Positions 36,720-47,239 of a DNA stretch of 64,000 nucleotides are shown here, in pieces (within the stretch, counting starts at the first letter, position 1; every line of letters starts with the position of its first letter). The notes under the pieces were generated by a model. That model was not told where the DNA came from. It was given only the letters and a program-made list of their open reading frames with translations, and did no database searches. The DNA is from Bacillus fonticola (GTDB taxonomy: Bacteria; Bacillota; Bacilli; Bacillales; JC228), in NCBI RefSeq assembly GCF_012955605.1, contig NZ_CP052135.1, forward strand, positions 1,209,501 to 1,273,500, read 5' to 3'. A program made the translations under genes and the position numbers.

Positions 36720-36985
36720 AACAAAAACTTCATAAAGGTGCTTCGAACCGCTACGGAAATACACTTCGCTTTTCCGCAGGAGTCTACGTGTATTTCCTCC
36801 GCTTGTTTTGAACTACTACTTAGTAAGGGGATTTTTTTATCGCTATCTGTTCGTTGATTGGAGCGGAAGGCGGCGACTCCTGCGGGATCAGCGGGACAGG
36901 TGAGACCCCGCAAGAGCGCAGCGATGAGGAGGCTCACCGCCCGCCCCGCGGAAAGCGTCCGCCTGGAGTGGAAATCAACAAAGCT
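36720..36985. repeat. Composite folded GC-rich element between murE and mraY
   Basis: Two adjacent hairpin parts. Part one (about 36,750-36,800) has perfect arms GGAAATACAC / GTGTATTTCC. Part two (about 36,855-36,980) has ends GTTGATT / AATCAAC, then GGCGG / CCGCC, GCGGG / CCCGC and GGTGAG / CTCACC arms. It is far richer in G and C than its surroundings. I remember very similar sequences scattered through many Bacillaceae genomes, so it is likely a dispersed element. The gap 36,471-36,720 holds nothing I recognise. Confidence 0.8.
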
Positions 36986-37068
36986 ATAAGTCGCATCATG
37001 AGATTACTGTATAGTAAAAACAACAAAGGATACGAAAAGAGCCTAATTCAAAGAAGGAGGGGAGCCAT

Positions 37069-38043
37069 TTGCAACAGGTCCTCTTATTTACGATTGCTAT
37101 TTCATTTTTAATCACAGTGCTCCTATCTCCCATTTTTATCCCCTTTTTACGTAGGTTAAAATTTGGGCAGAGTATACGAGAAGAAGGTCCAAAATCTCAT
37201 CAAAAGAAAACAGGGACGCCAACGATGGGTGGCATCATGATCATTCTTGCCATTGTCGTCGCTACGCTAGTGATGACGAGCAAGTATACATCCCTTACAT
37301 ATGAGATATTTCTTCTCCTGTTCGTAACAGTTGGATTTGGACTTCTTGGCTTTTTAGACGATTTTATTAAAGTGGTCATGAAACGGAATCTCGGTCTCAC
37401 GTCCAAACAGAAGCTTTTTGGACAAGTGATTATCGCGATTATTTTCTTTCTAGTGTTAAGACAACAAGGTGAGTCTACAGAGTTACATATTCCTTTAGTC
37501 GATTTCACGATCGATCTAGGATGGGGCTACGCATTCATTATCATTTTTTGGCTTGTCGGTTTCTCTAACGCTGTCAATTTAACAGATGGCTTGGATGGAC
37601 TCGTTTCCGGTACGAGTGCCATTGCTTTCGGTGCACTAGCCATTTTAGCTTGGAACCTTAATGAGTTGGAAATTACGCTCTTTGCGGTGGCGGTTGTCGG
37701 TGCTGTGCTTGGTTTTCTGGTGTTTAATGCGCATCCGGCAAAAGTGTTCATGGGTGACACCGGCTCGCTTGCACTTGGTGGAGCGTTTGCAGCGATCGCT
37801 ATTTTAACAAAGCTTGAGCTACTTCTTGTCATCATCGGAGGCGTGTTTGTGATCGAGACGCTATCCGTAATTTTTCAAGTCATTTCTTTTAAAACTACTG
37901 GAAAACGAATTTTTCGAATGAGTCCCTTGCATCACCACTACGAACTTGTCGGTTGGAGTGAGTGGCGGGTCGTCGTCACATTTTGGTCTGTCGGTCTGTT
38001 GTTGGCAGCGCTCGGAATTTATATTGAGGTGTGGGGAACGTGA
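37069..38043 (+). CDS. mraY: Phospho-MurNAc-pentapeptide translocase MraY
   Basis: A 324-residue polytopic enzyme forming lipid I at the membrane. The aspartate-rich motifs [15 protein letters not shown] and [12 protein letters not shown] and the [12 protein letters not shown] loop are all present. TTG start at 37069 after AAGGAGGGG. It overlaps murD by four bases (GTGA). Confidence 0.96.
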   Translation: MQQVLLFTIAISFLITVLLSPIFIPFLRRLKFGQSIREEGPKSHQKKTGTPTMGGIMIILAIVVATLVMTSKYTSLTYEIFLLLFVTVGFGLLGFLDDFIKVVMKRNLGLTSKQKLFGQVIIAIIFFLVLRQQGESTELHIPLVDFTIDLGWGYAFIIIFWLVGFSNAVNLTDGLDGLVSGTSAIAFGALAILAWNLNELEITLFAVAVVGAVLGFLVFNAHPAKVFMGDTGSLALGGAFAAIAILTKLELLLVIIGGVFVIETLSVIFQVISFKTTGKRIFRMSPLHHHYELVGWSEWRVVVTFWSVGLLLAALGIYIEVWGT

Positions 38044-39392
38044 AATCAATTCAACAATTTCGACATAAAAAAATATTAGTGCTTGGGTTAGCAAAGAGCG
38101 GGGTCAGTGCTGCCACGCTTTTGCATAAGTTAGGAGCCTTCGTCACGGTGAATGATCAAAAGCCTTTAGAAGAAAATCCACAAGCACAAAGCCTCTTGAA
38201 AGATGGGGTGAAAGTAATTTGTGGTCATCATCCGATTTCGCTCATGGATGAAGGGTTTGAATGGGTCGTTAAAAACCCTGGAATTCCTTATCATAACCCT
38301 CTTGTACAAAGAGCCGTCGCCAAGGGGATTCCGATTCTTACTGAAATAGAGCTTGCCTATTTAGTAAGTGAAGCTCCTATCGTGGCGATTACGGGAACAA
38401 ACGGGAAAACGACTACCACTACGTTAATCGACAGCCTGTTGACCGCAGGAGGCTTCTCCTCAAAGATTGCTGGAAATATTGGTACAGTAGCGAGTGACGT
38501 AGCGAGAAAAGTAACGAAAGATGACTGGATGGTCGTGGAATGTTCCTCGTTTCAGCTAAAGGGAACGGATCAATTTCGTCCTCGTGTTAGCGTGCTGTTG
38601 AACTTATACGAAGCGCATTTGGATTACCACGAAACGATAGATGATTACTGGGAATCAAAAGGGCGAATTACCTCGCAACAAACTGCCGAAGATGTCCTGG
38701 TTTACAATGCAGATCAGGCAGCAGTACAGAAAATTGCCGATAGAACGAAGGCACAACTTGTTCCGTTTTCTACTACAAAAGAAGTGTCTACAGGAGCGTA
38801 TGTGAAAGACGGAGCACTGTGGGTACAAGAAGAGCACATTTTGTCTACGGAAGAGGTAGCTCTACCTGGTGAGCATAATTTGGAAAACGTATTGGCAAGC
38901 ATAGCGGTCGCTAAATATGTAGGTGTTTCAACGGATGCGATTCGCGATGTACTCAAAACATTTACAGGCGTACAACATCGTTTACAGTTTGTTGGTAATG
39001 TAAAAGGGCGCCTCGTGTATAACGACTCGAAGGCGACGAATAATTTAGCGACACAAAAAGCTTTGCAGTCGTTCCAGCAGCCCATTGTTTGGCTGGCTGG
39101 TGGTCTTGATCGTGGTCAATCGTTTGACGAACTTCTCACGTCCCTCACACATGTCAAATCGCTTATTTGTTTTGGTGAAACGAAGGGAAAATTAGCTTCG
39201 CTTGGGAAACGGGCAGGAATAAAAGCGATCAACCTCGTCGATAATGTGGAAAAAGCGGTGGACGAGGCTTTTCTTCAATCCCAGCCAGGAGATGTTATTT
39301 TACTTTCTCCAGCCTGTGCAAGTTGGGATCAGTACAGAACATTTGAAGTACGAGGAGACATGTTTATCAAAGCCGTGCATAAGGTAGAGTAG
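38040..39392 (+). CDS. murD: UDP-MurNAc-L-alanine--D-glutamate ligase MurD
   Basis: A 450-residue Mur ligase that adds D-glutamate. N-terminal Rossmann-like [19 protein letters not shown] loop [14 protein letters not shown], and [16 protein letters not shown] with the conserved lysine region. GTG at 38040 overlaps the mraY stop, with GAGGTGTGGGG upstream. spoVE begins about 120 bases after its stop. Confidence 0.96.
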   Translation: MKSIQQFRHKKILVLGLAKSGVSAATLLHKLGAFVTVNDQKPLEENPQAQSLLKDGVKVICGHHPISLMDEGFEWVVKNPGIPYHNPLVQRAVAKGIPILTEIELAYLVSEAPIVAITGTNGKTTTTTLIDSLLTAGGFSSKIAGNIGTVASDVARKVTKDDWMVVECSSFQLKGTDQFRPRVSVLLNLYEAHLDYHETIDDYWESKGRITSQQTAEDVLVYNADQAAVQKIADRTKAQLVPFSTTKEVSTGAYVKDGALWVQEEHILSTEEVALPGEHNLENVLASIAVAKYVGVSTDAIRDVLKTFTGVQHRLQFVGNVKGRLVYNDSKATNNLATQKALQSFQQPIVWLAGGLDRGQSFDELLTSLTHVKSLICFGETKGKLASLGKRAGIKAINLVDNVEKAVDEAFLQSQPGDVILLSPACASWDQYRTFEVRGDMFIKAVHKVE

Positions 39393-39511
39393 GGGCTTGG
39401 CCTATTGTGGAGGTCGGAAGCCAGAGGTCGGACACCAATTTCCGGCATCTGACATCAGGTTATTCGACATCCGGTCTTAGCCCCTCTACTTCCTGAAAAG
39501 AGGTGTTCGGC

Positions 39512-40615
39512 TTGCCTTCCTACAAAAAATCCACTCCTGATTATTTACTCATTTTAACGACGCTTACACTCCTGACTGTTGGGCTTATTATGGTGTACAG
39601 TGCGAGCGCAATCTGGGCAGATTATAAATTTGATGACAGCTTTTTCTTTGCAAAACGGCAGCTGCTTTTTGCAGGCGTCGGTGTGTTGGCGATGTTATTC
39701 ATTATGAACATTGATTACTGGACGTGGCGTACGTGGTCAAAAGTTCTCGTCATCGTTTGTTTTGTTTTGCTCGGACTTGTTCTTATACCTGGAGTCGGTA
39801 TGGTTCGAAACGGATCACAAAGCTGGATCGGAGTCGGAGCGTTTTCCGTTCAACCGTCTGAGTTTATGAAACTTGCTATGATTATTTTTTTAGCAAAATT
39901 TTTAACCGAAAGACAACGGTTTATTACGACGATCAAAAAAGGATTAGCTCCTTCACTTGGTCTTGTATTCCTTGCATTTGGTCTCATTATGCTACAACCA
40001 GACTTAGGAACCGGAACTGTTATGGTTGCAACAAGTGTGGTGATGATTTTTATTGCAGGTGCACAAATCAAACATTTTCTGTTCCTTGGTTTGCTCGCTG
40101 TAGCTGGATTTGTCGGACTCGTTTTAAGTGCACCATACCGGATAAATCGGATTACGAGCTTCCTTGACCCATGGAGCGACCCCTTAGGTACAGGCTTTCA
40201 AATTATCCAATCTCTCTATGCAATTGGGCCTGGTGGACTGTTCGGACTCGGGCTAGGACAAAGCAGGCAAAAGTTTTTCTACTTACCTGAACCGCAAACT
40301 GACTTCATTTTTGCGATTATCGCTGAGGAGTTGGGCTTTATTGGTGGGACATTTGTGTTGCTTCTCTTTGCCTTGCTATTGTGGCGCGGCATTCGCATTG
40401 CTTTAGGGGCTCCAGACTTATATGGTAGCTTCCTAGCTGTTGGGATTATCGCGATGGTAGCGATTCAAGTGTTTATTAATATTGGCGTTGTTACCGGCAT
40501 GATGCCTGTCACAGGGATTACGCTTCCATTTTTAAGCTATGGTGGCTCTTCTTTAACCCTTATGTTAATGGCCATCGGCGTGTTATTGAACATTAGTCGC
40601 TACGCAAAAGTGTAG
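39512..40615 (+). CDS. spoVE: Stage V sporulation protein E (SEDS family)
   Basis: A 367-residue SEDS glycosyltransferase/polymerase with about ten membrane segments, used with SpoVD in cortex synthesis. The family loops IGVGAFSVQPSEFMKLAMI, QPDLGTGTV, LGQSRQKFFYLPEPQTDFIFA and LPFLSYGGSSL are intact, and the sequence is strongly like SpoVE rather than FtsW. I choose TTG 39512 after AAGAGGTG; GTG at 39503 overlaps that site. murG, which follows spoVE in B. subtilis, is absent. Confidence 0.94.
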   Translation: MPSYKKSTPDYLLILTTLTLLTVGLIMVYSASAIWADYKFDDSFFFAKRQLLFAGVGVLAMLFIMNIDYWTWRTWSKVLVIVCFVLLGLVLIPGVGMVRNGSQSWIGVGAFSVQPSEFMKLAMIIFLAKFLTERQRFITTIKKGLAPSLGLVFLAFGLIMLQPDLGTGTVMVATSVVMIFIAGAQIKHFLFLGLLAVAGFVGLVLSAPYRINRITSFLDPWSDPLGTGFQIIQSLYAIGPGGLFGLGLGQSRQKFFYLPEPQTDFIFAIIAEELGFIGGTFVLLLFALLLWRGIRIALGAPDLYGSFLAVGIIAMVAIQVFINIGVVTGMMPVTGITLPFLSYGGSSLTLMLMAIGVLLNISRYAKV

Positions 40616-40737
40616 CGATCCTTTTGGTCTTCATTACAGATTTCTAACAGTCATATGCGAACGGTTGGCAAACGAGTAGAATATAGTACAATAGAAGACG
40701 GTGGAAGCGAGTTTTGTACATTGCTCGTAACTAAACA

Positions 40738-40790
40738 AAAAAAGCGAGAGGAAGCGTCTGACTTGTTTCAGACTAACCTCGCTTTTTTCG
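40738..40790 (+). terminator. Terminator between spoVE and murB
   Basis: AAAAAAGCGAG...GTCTGA / TCAGAC...CTCGCTTTTTT, a long two-part stem ending in a T-run. murB must have its own promoter or be read through. Confidence 0.9.
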
Positions 40791-40850
40791 GTTTGCAAAT
40801 GGAACGTTACTTTATATATAAAAAAAGAACAACAAATAGGAGGGCGGAAT

Positions 40851-41789
40851 ATGACGGATTGGAAAGACGCTATTCGTTCGCTACAACTAACCGCTGTCAA
40901 ATGGGATGAACCGATGAAAAGCCATACGACGATGAAAGTAGGAGGAAATGCTGACTGCTTTATTAGCATCCATTCTGTGCAAGAGTTGCAGTCTGCACTC
41001 AAGGTGGCTACCGAGCATCATGTTCCTTGGCAAGCCATCGGAAGAGGCTCTAATCTACTCGTTTCTGACGAAGGAATAGAAGGGATTGTATTTCAATTAG
41101 GTAAAGGAATGGATCACCTTGATGTAACAGGCGAGGGACTTTTGACAGTAGGAGGTGGCTTCTCGCTCGTTGTATTATCTACTAAGATGAGTCGACAAGG
41201 GTGGTCTGGGTTAGAATTTGCTAGTGGAATTCCAGGCTCTGTGGGTGGAGCTGTCTATATGAATGCTGGTGCCCATGGATCGGATATGCAGGCCATTGTT
41301 GAGCGAGTGCATGTTCTTTTTGAAGATGGCACGCTGGAATGGGTGTCGAATGAAGAAATGGCATTCAGCTACAGAACATCCGTGTTGCAAAACGAACGCC
41401 CAGGCATTGTTGTAGAAGCTGTTTTGCGAGTGAAGGCAGGAGAACGCGAGCAGATTGTCGAACAAATGCAGAAGAATAAGGAATACCGTAAAGAAACGCA
41501 ACCGTGGAGCAAACCATGTGCAGGCAGCATTTTCCGTAATCCACTCCCGTTGTACGCAGGGAAGCTTGTGGAAGAAAAAGGTCTCAAAGGATACACTATT
41601 GGAGGAGCCCAGATTTCAGATCTTCACGGGAATTTTATTGTGAATACAGGAAGAGCAAATGCAAAAGACGTATTGGCACTGATTGCCCATGTAAAACAAA
41701 CGATGAAAGAATCGTATGATGTATCGATGGAAACAGAAGTGGAATGGATGGGTAGACCTCATTCTGAAACAAAAGGAAAAAAACTATAA
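40851..41789 (+). CDS. murB: UDP-N-acetylenolpyruvoylglucosamine reductase MurB
   Basis: A 312-residue flavoenzyme making UDP-MurNAc. FAD-binding [12 protein letters not shown] and [13 protein letters not shown], the [16 protein letters not shown] segment and the catalytic serine region CAGSIFRNP are present. ATG start after AGGAGGGCGG. divIB starts 22 bases downstream of its stop. Confidence 0.95.
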   Translation: MTDWKDAIRSLQLTAVKWDEPMKSHTTMKVGGNADCFISIHSVQELQSALKVATEHHVPWQAIGRGSNLLVSDEGIEGIVFQLGKGMDHLDVTGEGLLTVGGGFSLVVLSTKMSRQGWSGLEFASGIPGSVGGAVYMNAGAHGSDMQAIVERVHVLFEDGTLEWVSNEEMAFSYRTSVLQNERPGIVVEAVLRVKAGEREQIVEQMQKNKEYRKETQPWSKPCAGSIFRNPLPLYAGKLVEEKGLKGYTIGGAQISDLHGNFIVNTGRANAKDVLALIAHVKQTMKESYDVSMETEVEWMGRPHSETKGKKL

Positions 41790-41811
41790 ACGTAAAGGGT
41801 GGAGAACGTCG

Positions 41812-42615
41812 GTGAAATCCGTAGTATCCATAGAAGATCGGATTCCTAAATTAAAGCAAGAACGTAAAAAAAGAGCGAACCGGCGTCTTCTCCTGCTTTT
41901 GCTTCTCTTTTTTCTTTTTCTGTGCACGTTACTCTACTTTCAAAGTCCTTGGAGTAAAATACAAACGATCAGCATTGAAGGGGAGCAATTTCTGTCCAAA
42001 GATGAGATCGCAAGTGCTTCACAGTTAGTTAACGAGATGAGCATGTGGGAAGTTGATGAAGAAGCTATAGAGAAGCGTATTACAGATACGTTAACGCCCA
42101 TTCAATCCGTTCAAGTGACGAGAGACTGGCCGCAAACGATTCAAATTAGTGTGGAAGAATACGCAAGAATGGCTTATGTTAGGCGAGAGCAAACTTTTTT
42201 TCCGATTTTAGAAAATGGCGACGTTTTAGAGGATGCACAAACCAATTTACCTGTACAAGCCCCCATATTATACGGCTTTGAAGGGCAAGAGACTTTTCGT
42301 GCGTTTTTGGCTCAATTAAAAACACTCCCTTCAGCGATTGTACATAGTATTTCAGAGGTTTACTTGACTCCTAAGGACACGGATCCTTATTATCTTACCT
42401 TGTTCATGAACGACGGCTTCGAGGTACAGGGGACGATTCGCTCAATTGGGGAAAAGATGCAGTACTATCCATCCATCGTTAGTCAACTAGACCCAGAAGC
42501 AAAAGGAGTAATTGATTTGGAGGTGGGCTCTTTTTTCCGTACTTATGAGTTAGAAGGGAATACAGAGGAAGCAGACGAACAGACTGAAGAAGGAGACGCG
42601 GAAAGTGATACGTAA
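41812..42615 (+). CDS. divIB: Cell division protein DivIB/FtsQ
   Basis: A 267-residue bitopic protein: cytoplasmic basic segment with KLKQERKKRANRR, one very leucine-rich membrane helix (about 28-47), a POTRA domain (WSKIQTISIEGEQFLSKDEI) and the FtsQ-type beta domain, ending in an acidic tail (EEADEQTEEGDAES). Acts in the divisome with FtsL and DivIC. GTG 41812 follows AAAGGGTGGAG; the upstream frame inside murB is not used. It overlaps ylxW by 11 bases. Confidence 0.9.
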   Translation: MKSVVSIEDRIPKLKQERKKRANRRLLLLLLLFFLFLCTLLYFQSPWSKIQTISIEGEQFLSKDEIASASQLVNEMSMWEVDEEAIEKRITDTLTPIQSVQVTRDWPQTIQISVEEYARMAYVRREQTFFPILENGDVLEDAQTNLPVQAPILYGFEGQETFRAFLAQLKTLPSAIVHSISEVYLTPKDTDPYYLTLFMNDGFEVQGTIRSIGEKMQYYPSIVSQLDPEAKGVIDLEVGSFFRTYELEGNTEEADEQTEEGDAESDT

Positions 42616-43297
42616 AGGAAACCGTTTGATTATGGCCCTCGTGTTTATCGTGCTAGGATTCATCATCGCTTTTTCATATGAACGAGCGACGGAGACAACA
42701 CCTGTCCCTGAACAGACAGGTCGTGAGTGGGAGCGAACGTATGCGCTTAGGAACCAAGTTGTCACAGAAGAGGAACGGACGCGAGAACTGCAACAACAAC
42801 TACGAGAAAAGCAGCAAGAAATTAGATCAATTGAAAAAGACTTGGCCGAGGACCAGGAGCTGTTTTTTAACTTAGTGGAAGACGCCGAAAAGTACCGGAT
42901 GTACCTTGGTCTTGTTGATGTGAAGGGACCTGGCGTTACGGTCACGCTAGCAGATAGTGAGTACGATCCAGAAGACGATGGAAATGTGAACGATTATATC
43001 GTACACGAGGGACACGTGTTCCAAGTTATCAACGAATTGTATACTTCGGGGGCTACTGCTGTGAGCATTAACGGACAACGAATTTCCCAAAATTCCTACA
43101 TTGTTTGTGATGGTCCTGTTATTACAGTAGACGGCGTACAGTACCCTGCTCCTTTTGAAATAAGTGCCATCGGAGACGCAGAAGTGCTAACGGCCGCCCT
43201 CAACCTGACTGGCGGAGTTAAAGACCAATTAGTCAATGATAACGTGCAATTCACACTGCAAACCTATGATGAATTACAAATGGATGCAATTTTGTAA
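42605..43297 (+). CDS. ylxW: DUF881 protein YlxW
   Basis: A 230-residue protein of the DUF881 family: N-terminal membrane helix (about 7-25), coiled coil (about 40-90, ELQQQLREKQQEIRSIEKDL) and C-terminal domain with VKGPGVTVTLADS and INGQRIS. It probably acts outside the membrane; function unknown. In B. subtilis ylxW-ylxX-sbp follow divIB, the same order as here. GTG start after GAAGGAG. Confidence 0.85.
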   Translation: MIRKGNRLIMALVFIVLGFIIAFSYERATETTPVPEQTGREWERTYALRNQVVTEEERTRELQQQLREKQQEIRSIEKDLAEDQELFFNLVEDAEKYRMYLGLVDVKGPGVTVTLADSEYDPEDDGNVNDYIVHEGHVFQVINELYTSGATAVSINGQRISQNSYIVCDGPVITVDGVQYPAPFEISAIGDAEVLTAALNLTGGVKDQLVNDNVQFTLQTYDELQMDAIL

Positions 43298-43344
43298 CAA
43301 CAAGCGGAGGGCGATTGCTCCCGGAGCTGGACAGAGGTGAAGTC

Positions 43345-44073
43345 GTGAAGAAGCGATGGAGTATTTTTATCATCGCAGGATGTGTCGGATTTTTGCTCGC
43401 TTTACAGTTACAAGCGGTCAATGAACCTGCAGCTAAAGACACCGATAATAGAGACAATTGGGAGTTACGACAAGTGCTCATAACAGAAAAAGAATTACAA
43501 TCAGATTTGATTAAACAAATAAGAGAATCTGAGACAACACTAACACAATATGATGTACAAAGAGAGCGGACGCAAGAAGAAGCTCTTCGTGAAACTTTGG
43601 AAGAATTAAAAAAAGCGGCTGGATTTACTGAAATAGTCGGTCCTGGTATCACAATTACATTGGATCGCTTGAGTGATGAGTTGCTGTTCGGAGATGAATT
43701 TGTAGGGATTTCGCCGGGTTTGCTAAAACGATTGGTGAACGAGCTGAATCGGTATCAAGCTAAGCATATCGCGATAGAAGGTCAGCGCCTTGTCAATACG
43801 AGCGTGATACGTGATATCAATGGGGAAACGAAAGTAGACGGTAAAAGCCTATATCGATATCCAATGGAGATTCAAGTGGTTACAGAAACGATGGAAGATG
43901 CAGAACGATTATATAACCGGCTTGTTTCCTCTCGAATGACAGATGAATTTTTTATTGACGACCTTCTGCTTGAGGTGGGGCGTCCGGACTCGCGTGTAAC
44001 CCTCCCAGCTTATGGCGCTCCCATTCGCATTCGATACATGGAAGCAGTAGAAGAGGACGAAGGGGGAGCGTAA
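43345..44073 (+). CDS. ylxX: DUF881 protein YlxX
   Basis: A 242-residue paralogue of ylxW with the same layout: membrane helix (about 6-22), coiled coil (about 40-95) and the DUF881 domain with IVGPGITITLDRLSDE and IEGQRLVNTS. GTG at 43345 follows AGAGGTGA; the longer frame to 43315 lacks a site. sbp begins one base after its stop. Function unknown. Confidence 0.85.
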   Translation: MKKRWSIFIIAGCVGFLLALQLQAVNEPAAKDTDNRDNWELRQVLITEKELQSDLIKQIRESETTLTQYDVQRERTQEEALRETLEELKKAAGFTEIVGPGITITLDRLSDELLFGDEFVGISPGLLKRLVNELNRYQAKHIAIEGQRLVNTSVIRDINGETKVDGKSLYRYPMEIQVVTETMEDAERLYNRLVSSRMTDEFFIDDLLLEVGRPDSRVTLPAYGAPIRIRYMEAVEEDEGGA

Positions 44074-44074
44074 C

Positions 44075-44428
44075 ATGTGGCTGGCGATACTAGGATTAGC
44101 GATTGGACTGTTTTTAGGCTTCTCCGCTGAATTAGAAATTCCTGAGGTCTATGCAAATTATTTGTCTATTGCATTGCTGGCAGCATTTGACACTTTGTTC
44201 GGTGGAATACGCGCTCATCTGCAACACGCGTATGATGAATGGGTGTTTGTCACAGGGTTTTTCTTTAACATTTTGTTAGCAATAAGTTTAGCTTTTCTAG
44301 GGGTTAATCTTGGTGTAGACTTGTACTTAGCAGCTGTGTTCGCCTTTGGATACCGTTTATTCCAAAATATTGCGGTCATTCGCCGTGTTTTGCTTTCACG
44401 CTGGGTACAAAAAAGGGGAAAACAGTAA
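44075..44428 (+). CDS. sbp: Small basic protein Sbp (DUF1290)
   Basis: A 117-residue membrane protein with three hydrophobic segments and a basic C-terminus (RRVLLSRWVQKRGKQ), matching the DUF1290 family called Sbp in B. subtilis. Typical phrases are GLFLGFSAELEIPEVYANYLSIALLA (family core) and FDTLFGGIRAHL. Function unknown. It is the last gene before a 260-base gap ahead of ftsA. Confidence 0.88.
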   Translation: MWLAILGLAIGLFLGFSAELEIPEVYANYLSIALLAAFDTLFGGIRAHLQHAYDEWVFVTGFFFNILLAISLAFLGVNLGVDLYLAAVFAFGYRLFQNIAVIRRVLLSRWVQKRGKQ

Positions 44429-44689
44429 AAATCGAAAAAAGAAAAAGGAAATTTGAAAAGTCTTCTCGAATACTCAAGTAGGAAGCACAATCAATGTATG
44501 TTAAGTCAGTAAGGGCGTTAAGGTTCTTTAAATCGTCCGCACATAACATATGAGACCAGAGAAGTGACTTTACATAAGAATTTACCACATAAGTTTGAGG
44601 AAAGAGATGCGATTAATTTACACTAGTAGCTTTCTTCTTTTGACTTGTGAGGTAGACTTTGATCGGTAAGGAGAAGGAGGTGCCAAAGT

Positions 44690-45979
44690 ATGAACAGCAA
44701 TACATTATATGTAAGTCTAGACATCGGTACATCCACCGTAAAGCTATTGATTGGGGAAATGGCAGGGGATTCTCTCAATATAATCGGAGTAGGAAAAGCT
44801 TCCAGTGAGGGATTGCGAAAAGGCGCCATTGTCGATATAGATCAAACCGTGCAATCGATAAAAAAGGCTGTAGATCAAGCTGAACGTATGGTAGGCATGA
44901 GGGTTGAGGATTGTATCGTTGGAATTAACGGAAACCATGTCGCATTGCAGCCTTGTCACGGGGTGGTGGCTGTATCAAGTGATAATCGAGAAATTACAGA
45001 TGAAGATGTTGTACGCGTATTGGACGCTGCACAAGTCGTTTCAATTCCACCAGAGCGCGAAATCATTAGTGTCACGCCGAAGCAATTTATAGTGGACGGA
45101 CTCGACGAAATTTCTGATCCACGGGGCATGATTGGTGTTCGTTTGGAAATGGAAGGAACGTTAATAACAGGATCCAAAACGGTTTTACACAATATCCTTC
45201 GCTGTGTAGAAAAAGCGGGTTTGCGCATCGTAGACATCGCATTGCAACCTTTAGCTACAAGTACGGTTGCACTCTCAAAGGATGAGCGTAATCTAGGTGT
45301 CGCACTCGTCGACATGGGCGGAGGTTCAACGACCGTCGCGTATTTTGAACAAGGGCACCTGTTCATGACGAGCGTTCTTCCTGTTGGGGGAGACCATTTA
45401 ACGAAGGATTTATCAATTGGTTTGAAAACGACGACAGAAGACGCAGAAAAGATTAAAGTGCAATACGGTCACGCTTTTTATGACGAAGCGTCTGAAGAAG
45501 AAGTGTTCAGCGTTCCGATGATTGGTAGCGACCAGCATCAACAATTTAATCAGCTAGAAATTTCTGATATTATAGAAGCTAGATTAGAAGAATGCTTTGA
45601 GCTAGTGCTGCACGAACTGCAAAAAGCAGGGGTGCGGGATGTGCCTGGAGGATTTGTGTTAACGGGTGGCTTAAGCAACATGCCAGGGGTTTTGGATCTT
45701 GCCGGTGTTGTATTCCAAAACCGAGTACGTATGGCAGTACCTGACTACATCGGCGTGAGGGAGCCACAATATACGACCGCTGTAGGATTGATTCAATTTG
45801 CTTACAAGAGTGCGAAATTACTAGGGCGTGATATCGGAGCGGAGCCGCAACCGGTCGAGGTCGCTGCTGACAATCGCCGGGAACAAAGCGCTCCGCCTGC
45901 GAAGAGAACACCAAAAGATCCTGATAAAAAAATGACAACTAGAATGAAAAGATTCCTTGGATACTTCTTTGAAGACTAA
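44690..45979 (+). CDS. ftsA: Cell division protein FtsA
   Basis: A 429-residue actin-like protein anchoring FtsZ to the membrane. Phosphate-binding DIGTSTVKLLIGEM, the inserted 1C domain, VALVDMGGGSTTVAYF and GFVLTGGLSNMPGV are typical. The C-terminal amphipathic anchor TTRMKRFLGYFFED is intact. ATG after GAAGGAGGTG. ftsZ follows 31 bases later. Confidence 0.96.
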   Translation: MNSNTLYVSLDIGTSTVKLLIGEMAGDSLNIIGVGKASSEGLRKGAIVDIDQTVQSIKKAVDQAERMVGMRVEDCIVGINGNHVALQPCHGVVAVSSDNREITDEDVVRVLDAAQVVSIPPEREIISVTPKQFIVDGLDEISDPRGMIGVRLEMEGTLITGSKTVLHNILRCVEKAGLRIVDIALQPLATSTVALSKDERNLGVALVDMGGGSTTVAYFEQGHLFMTSVLPVGGDHLTKDLSIGLKTTTEDAEKIKVQYGHAFYDEASEEEVFSVPMIGSDQHQQFNQLEISDIIEARLEECFELVLHELQKAGVRDVPGGFVLTGGLSNMPGVLDLAGVVFQNRVRMAVPDYIGVREPQYTTAVGLIQFAYKSAKLLGRDIGAEPQPVEVAADNRREQSAPPAKRTPKDPDKKMTTRMKRFLGYFFED

Positions 45980-46010
45980 CGGAATACTCTCGAAGGATTA
46001 GGGGGATAAA

Positions 46011-47165
46011 ATGATGTTAGAATTTGACACGAACCTAGACTCACTCGCAACGATTAAAGTGATCGGTGTCGGCGGCGGTGGAAACAACGCCGTAAACCGT
46101 ATGATTGAGCATGGTGTACAAGGTGTAGACTTTATCGCCGTGAACACGGACGCTCAAGCCTTAAATTTGTCTAAAGCAGAAGTCAAAATGCAAATTGGTA
46201 ACAAACTAACTCGTGGTCTTGGTGCAGGTGCCAATCCTGAAGTTGGAAAAAAAGCGGCAGAAGAGAGTAAAGAACAGATTGAAGAAGCACTAAAAGGTGC
46301 TGACATGGTATTCGTCACAGCTGGAATGGGTGGCGGAACAGGAACCGGTGCAGCGCCAGTCATTGCCCAAATCGCCCGTGATCTTGGTGCGCTCACAGTA
46401 GGTGTAGTTACGCGCCCCTTCACATTTGAAGGACGAAAACGTTCTAATCAAGCAGCCGGTGGAATTCAAGCAATGAAAGATGCTGTTGATACATTAATTG
46501 TCATCCCGAATGATCGTCTTCTTGAAATTGTGGACAAGAGTACCCCGATGTTGGAAGCATTCCGTGAAGCAGACAACGTGCTTCGCCAAGGTGTACAAGG
46601 AATCTCTGACTTGATCGCTGTCCCAGGATTAATTAACCTCGATTTCGCAGACGTGAAAACGATCATGTCTTCAAAAGGGTCTGCACTTATGGGAATCGGT
46701 GTTGCAAACGGAGAAAACCGTGCAGCCGAAGCCGCAAAGAAAGCCATTTCTAGCCCATTACTAGAAACGTCCATCGATGGCGCGCAAGGTGTTCTCATGA
46801 ACATCACAGGGGGCACAAACTTAAGCTTGTATGAAGTACAAGAAGCTGCAGACATCGTAGCAAGTGCTTCAGACCAAGAAGTGAACATGATCTTCGGTTC
46901 AGTCATTAACGAAGACTTGAAGGACGAGATTATCGTCACCGTTATCGCCACAGGCTTCTCCGAGGAGACAGTTCAAAAGACGGCTACCATGGGCCGACCA
47001 TCTGTAGCAGCGGGGCAAAAACCGCAACCTGTCAAGCGTGAACGCGAAGTGAAACGAGAAGAAGCGCCACACGAAGCCCCAACTAGAGGCGGAGGATCCT
47101 CCCAAGGAGAAGAAACACTCGATATCCCAACGTTCCTACGCAATCGAAATCGACGTAGAAACTAA
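46011..47165 (+). CDS. ftsZ: Cell division GTPase FtsZ
   Basis: A 384-residue tubulin relative that forms the Z-ring. [19 protein letters not shown], the GTP signature [15 protein letters not shown], and the C-terminal peptide [14 protein letters not shown], which binds FtsA and other partners, are present. ATG after AGGGGGAT. A terminator follows, then the third repeat array. The C-terminal linker (about 320-368) is short and charged. Confidence 0.97.
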   Translation: MMLEFDTNLDSLATIKVIGVGGGGNNAVNRMIEHGVQGVDFIAVNTDAQALNLSKAEVKMQIGNKLTRGLGAGANPEVGKKAAEESKEQIEEALKGADMVFVTAGMGGGTGTGAAPVIAQIARDLGALTVGVVTRPFTFEGRKRSNQAAGGIQAMKDAVDTLIVIPNDRLLEIVDKSTPMLEAFREADNVLRQGVQGISDLIAVPGLINLDFADVKTIMSSKGSALMGIGVANGENRAAEAAKKAISSPLLETSIDGAQGVLMNITGGTNLSLYEVQEAADIVASASDQEVNMIFGSVINEDLKDEIIVTVIATGFSEETVQKTATMGRPSVAAGQKPQPVKREREVKREEAPHEAPTRGGGSSQGEETLDIPTFLRNRNRRRN

Positions 47166-47177
47166 TAGAATGTAAAA

Positions 47178-47218
47178 GTTTAAAGCACGGCCTCCTTTTG
47201 AGAGTGCCGTGCTTTTTT
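47178..47218 (+). terminator. Terminator of ftsAZ
   Basis: AAAGCACGGC / GCCGTGCTTT stem and T-run. Confidence 0.93.
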
Positions 47219-47239
47219 GCAATTGTGGATTTGTCCTAG

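Noticed and set aside
36471..37068. Absence of murF between murE and mraY
   Set aside because: In B. subtilis murF is not in this cluster either, so this is ordinary.
36854..37111. An 85-residue frame with PPRGKRPPGVEIN
   Set aside because: It lies within the GC-rich folded repeat. The mraY start and its ribosome site explain the end of this stretch.
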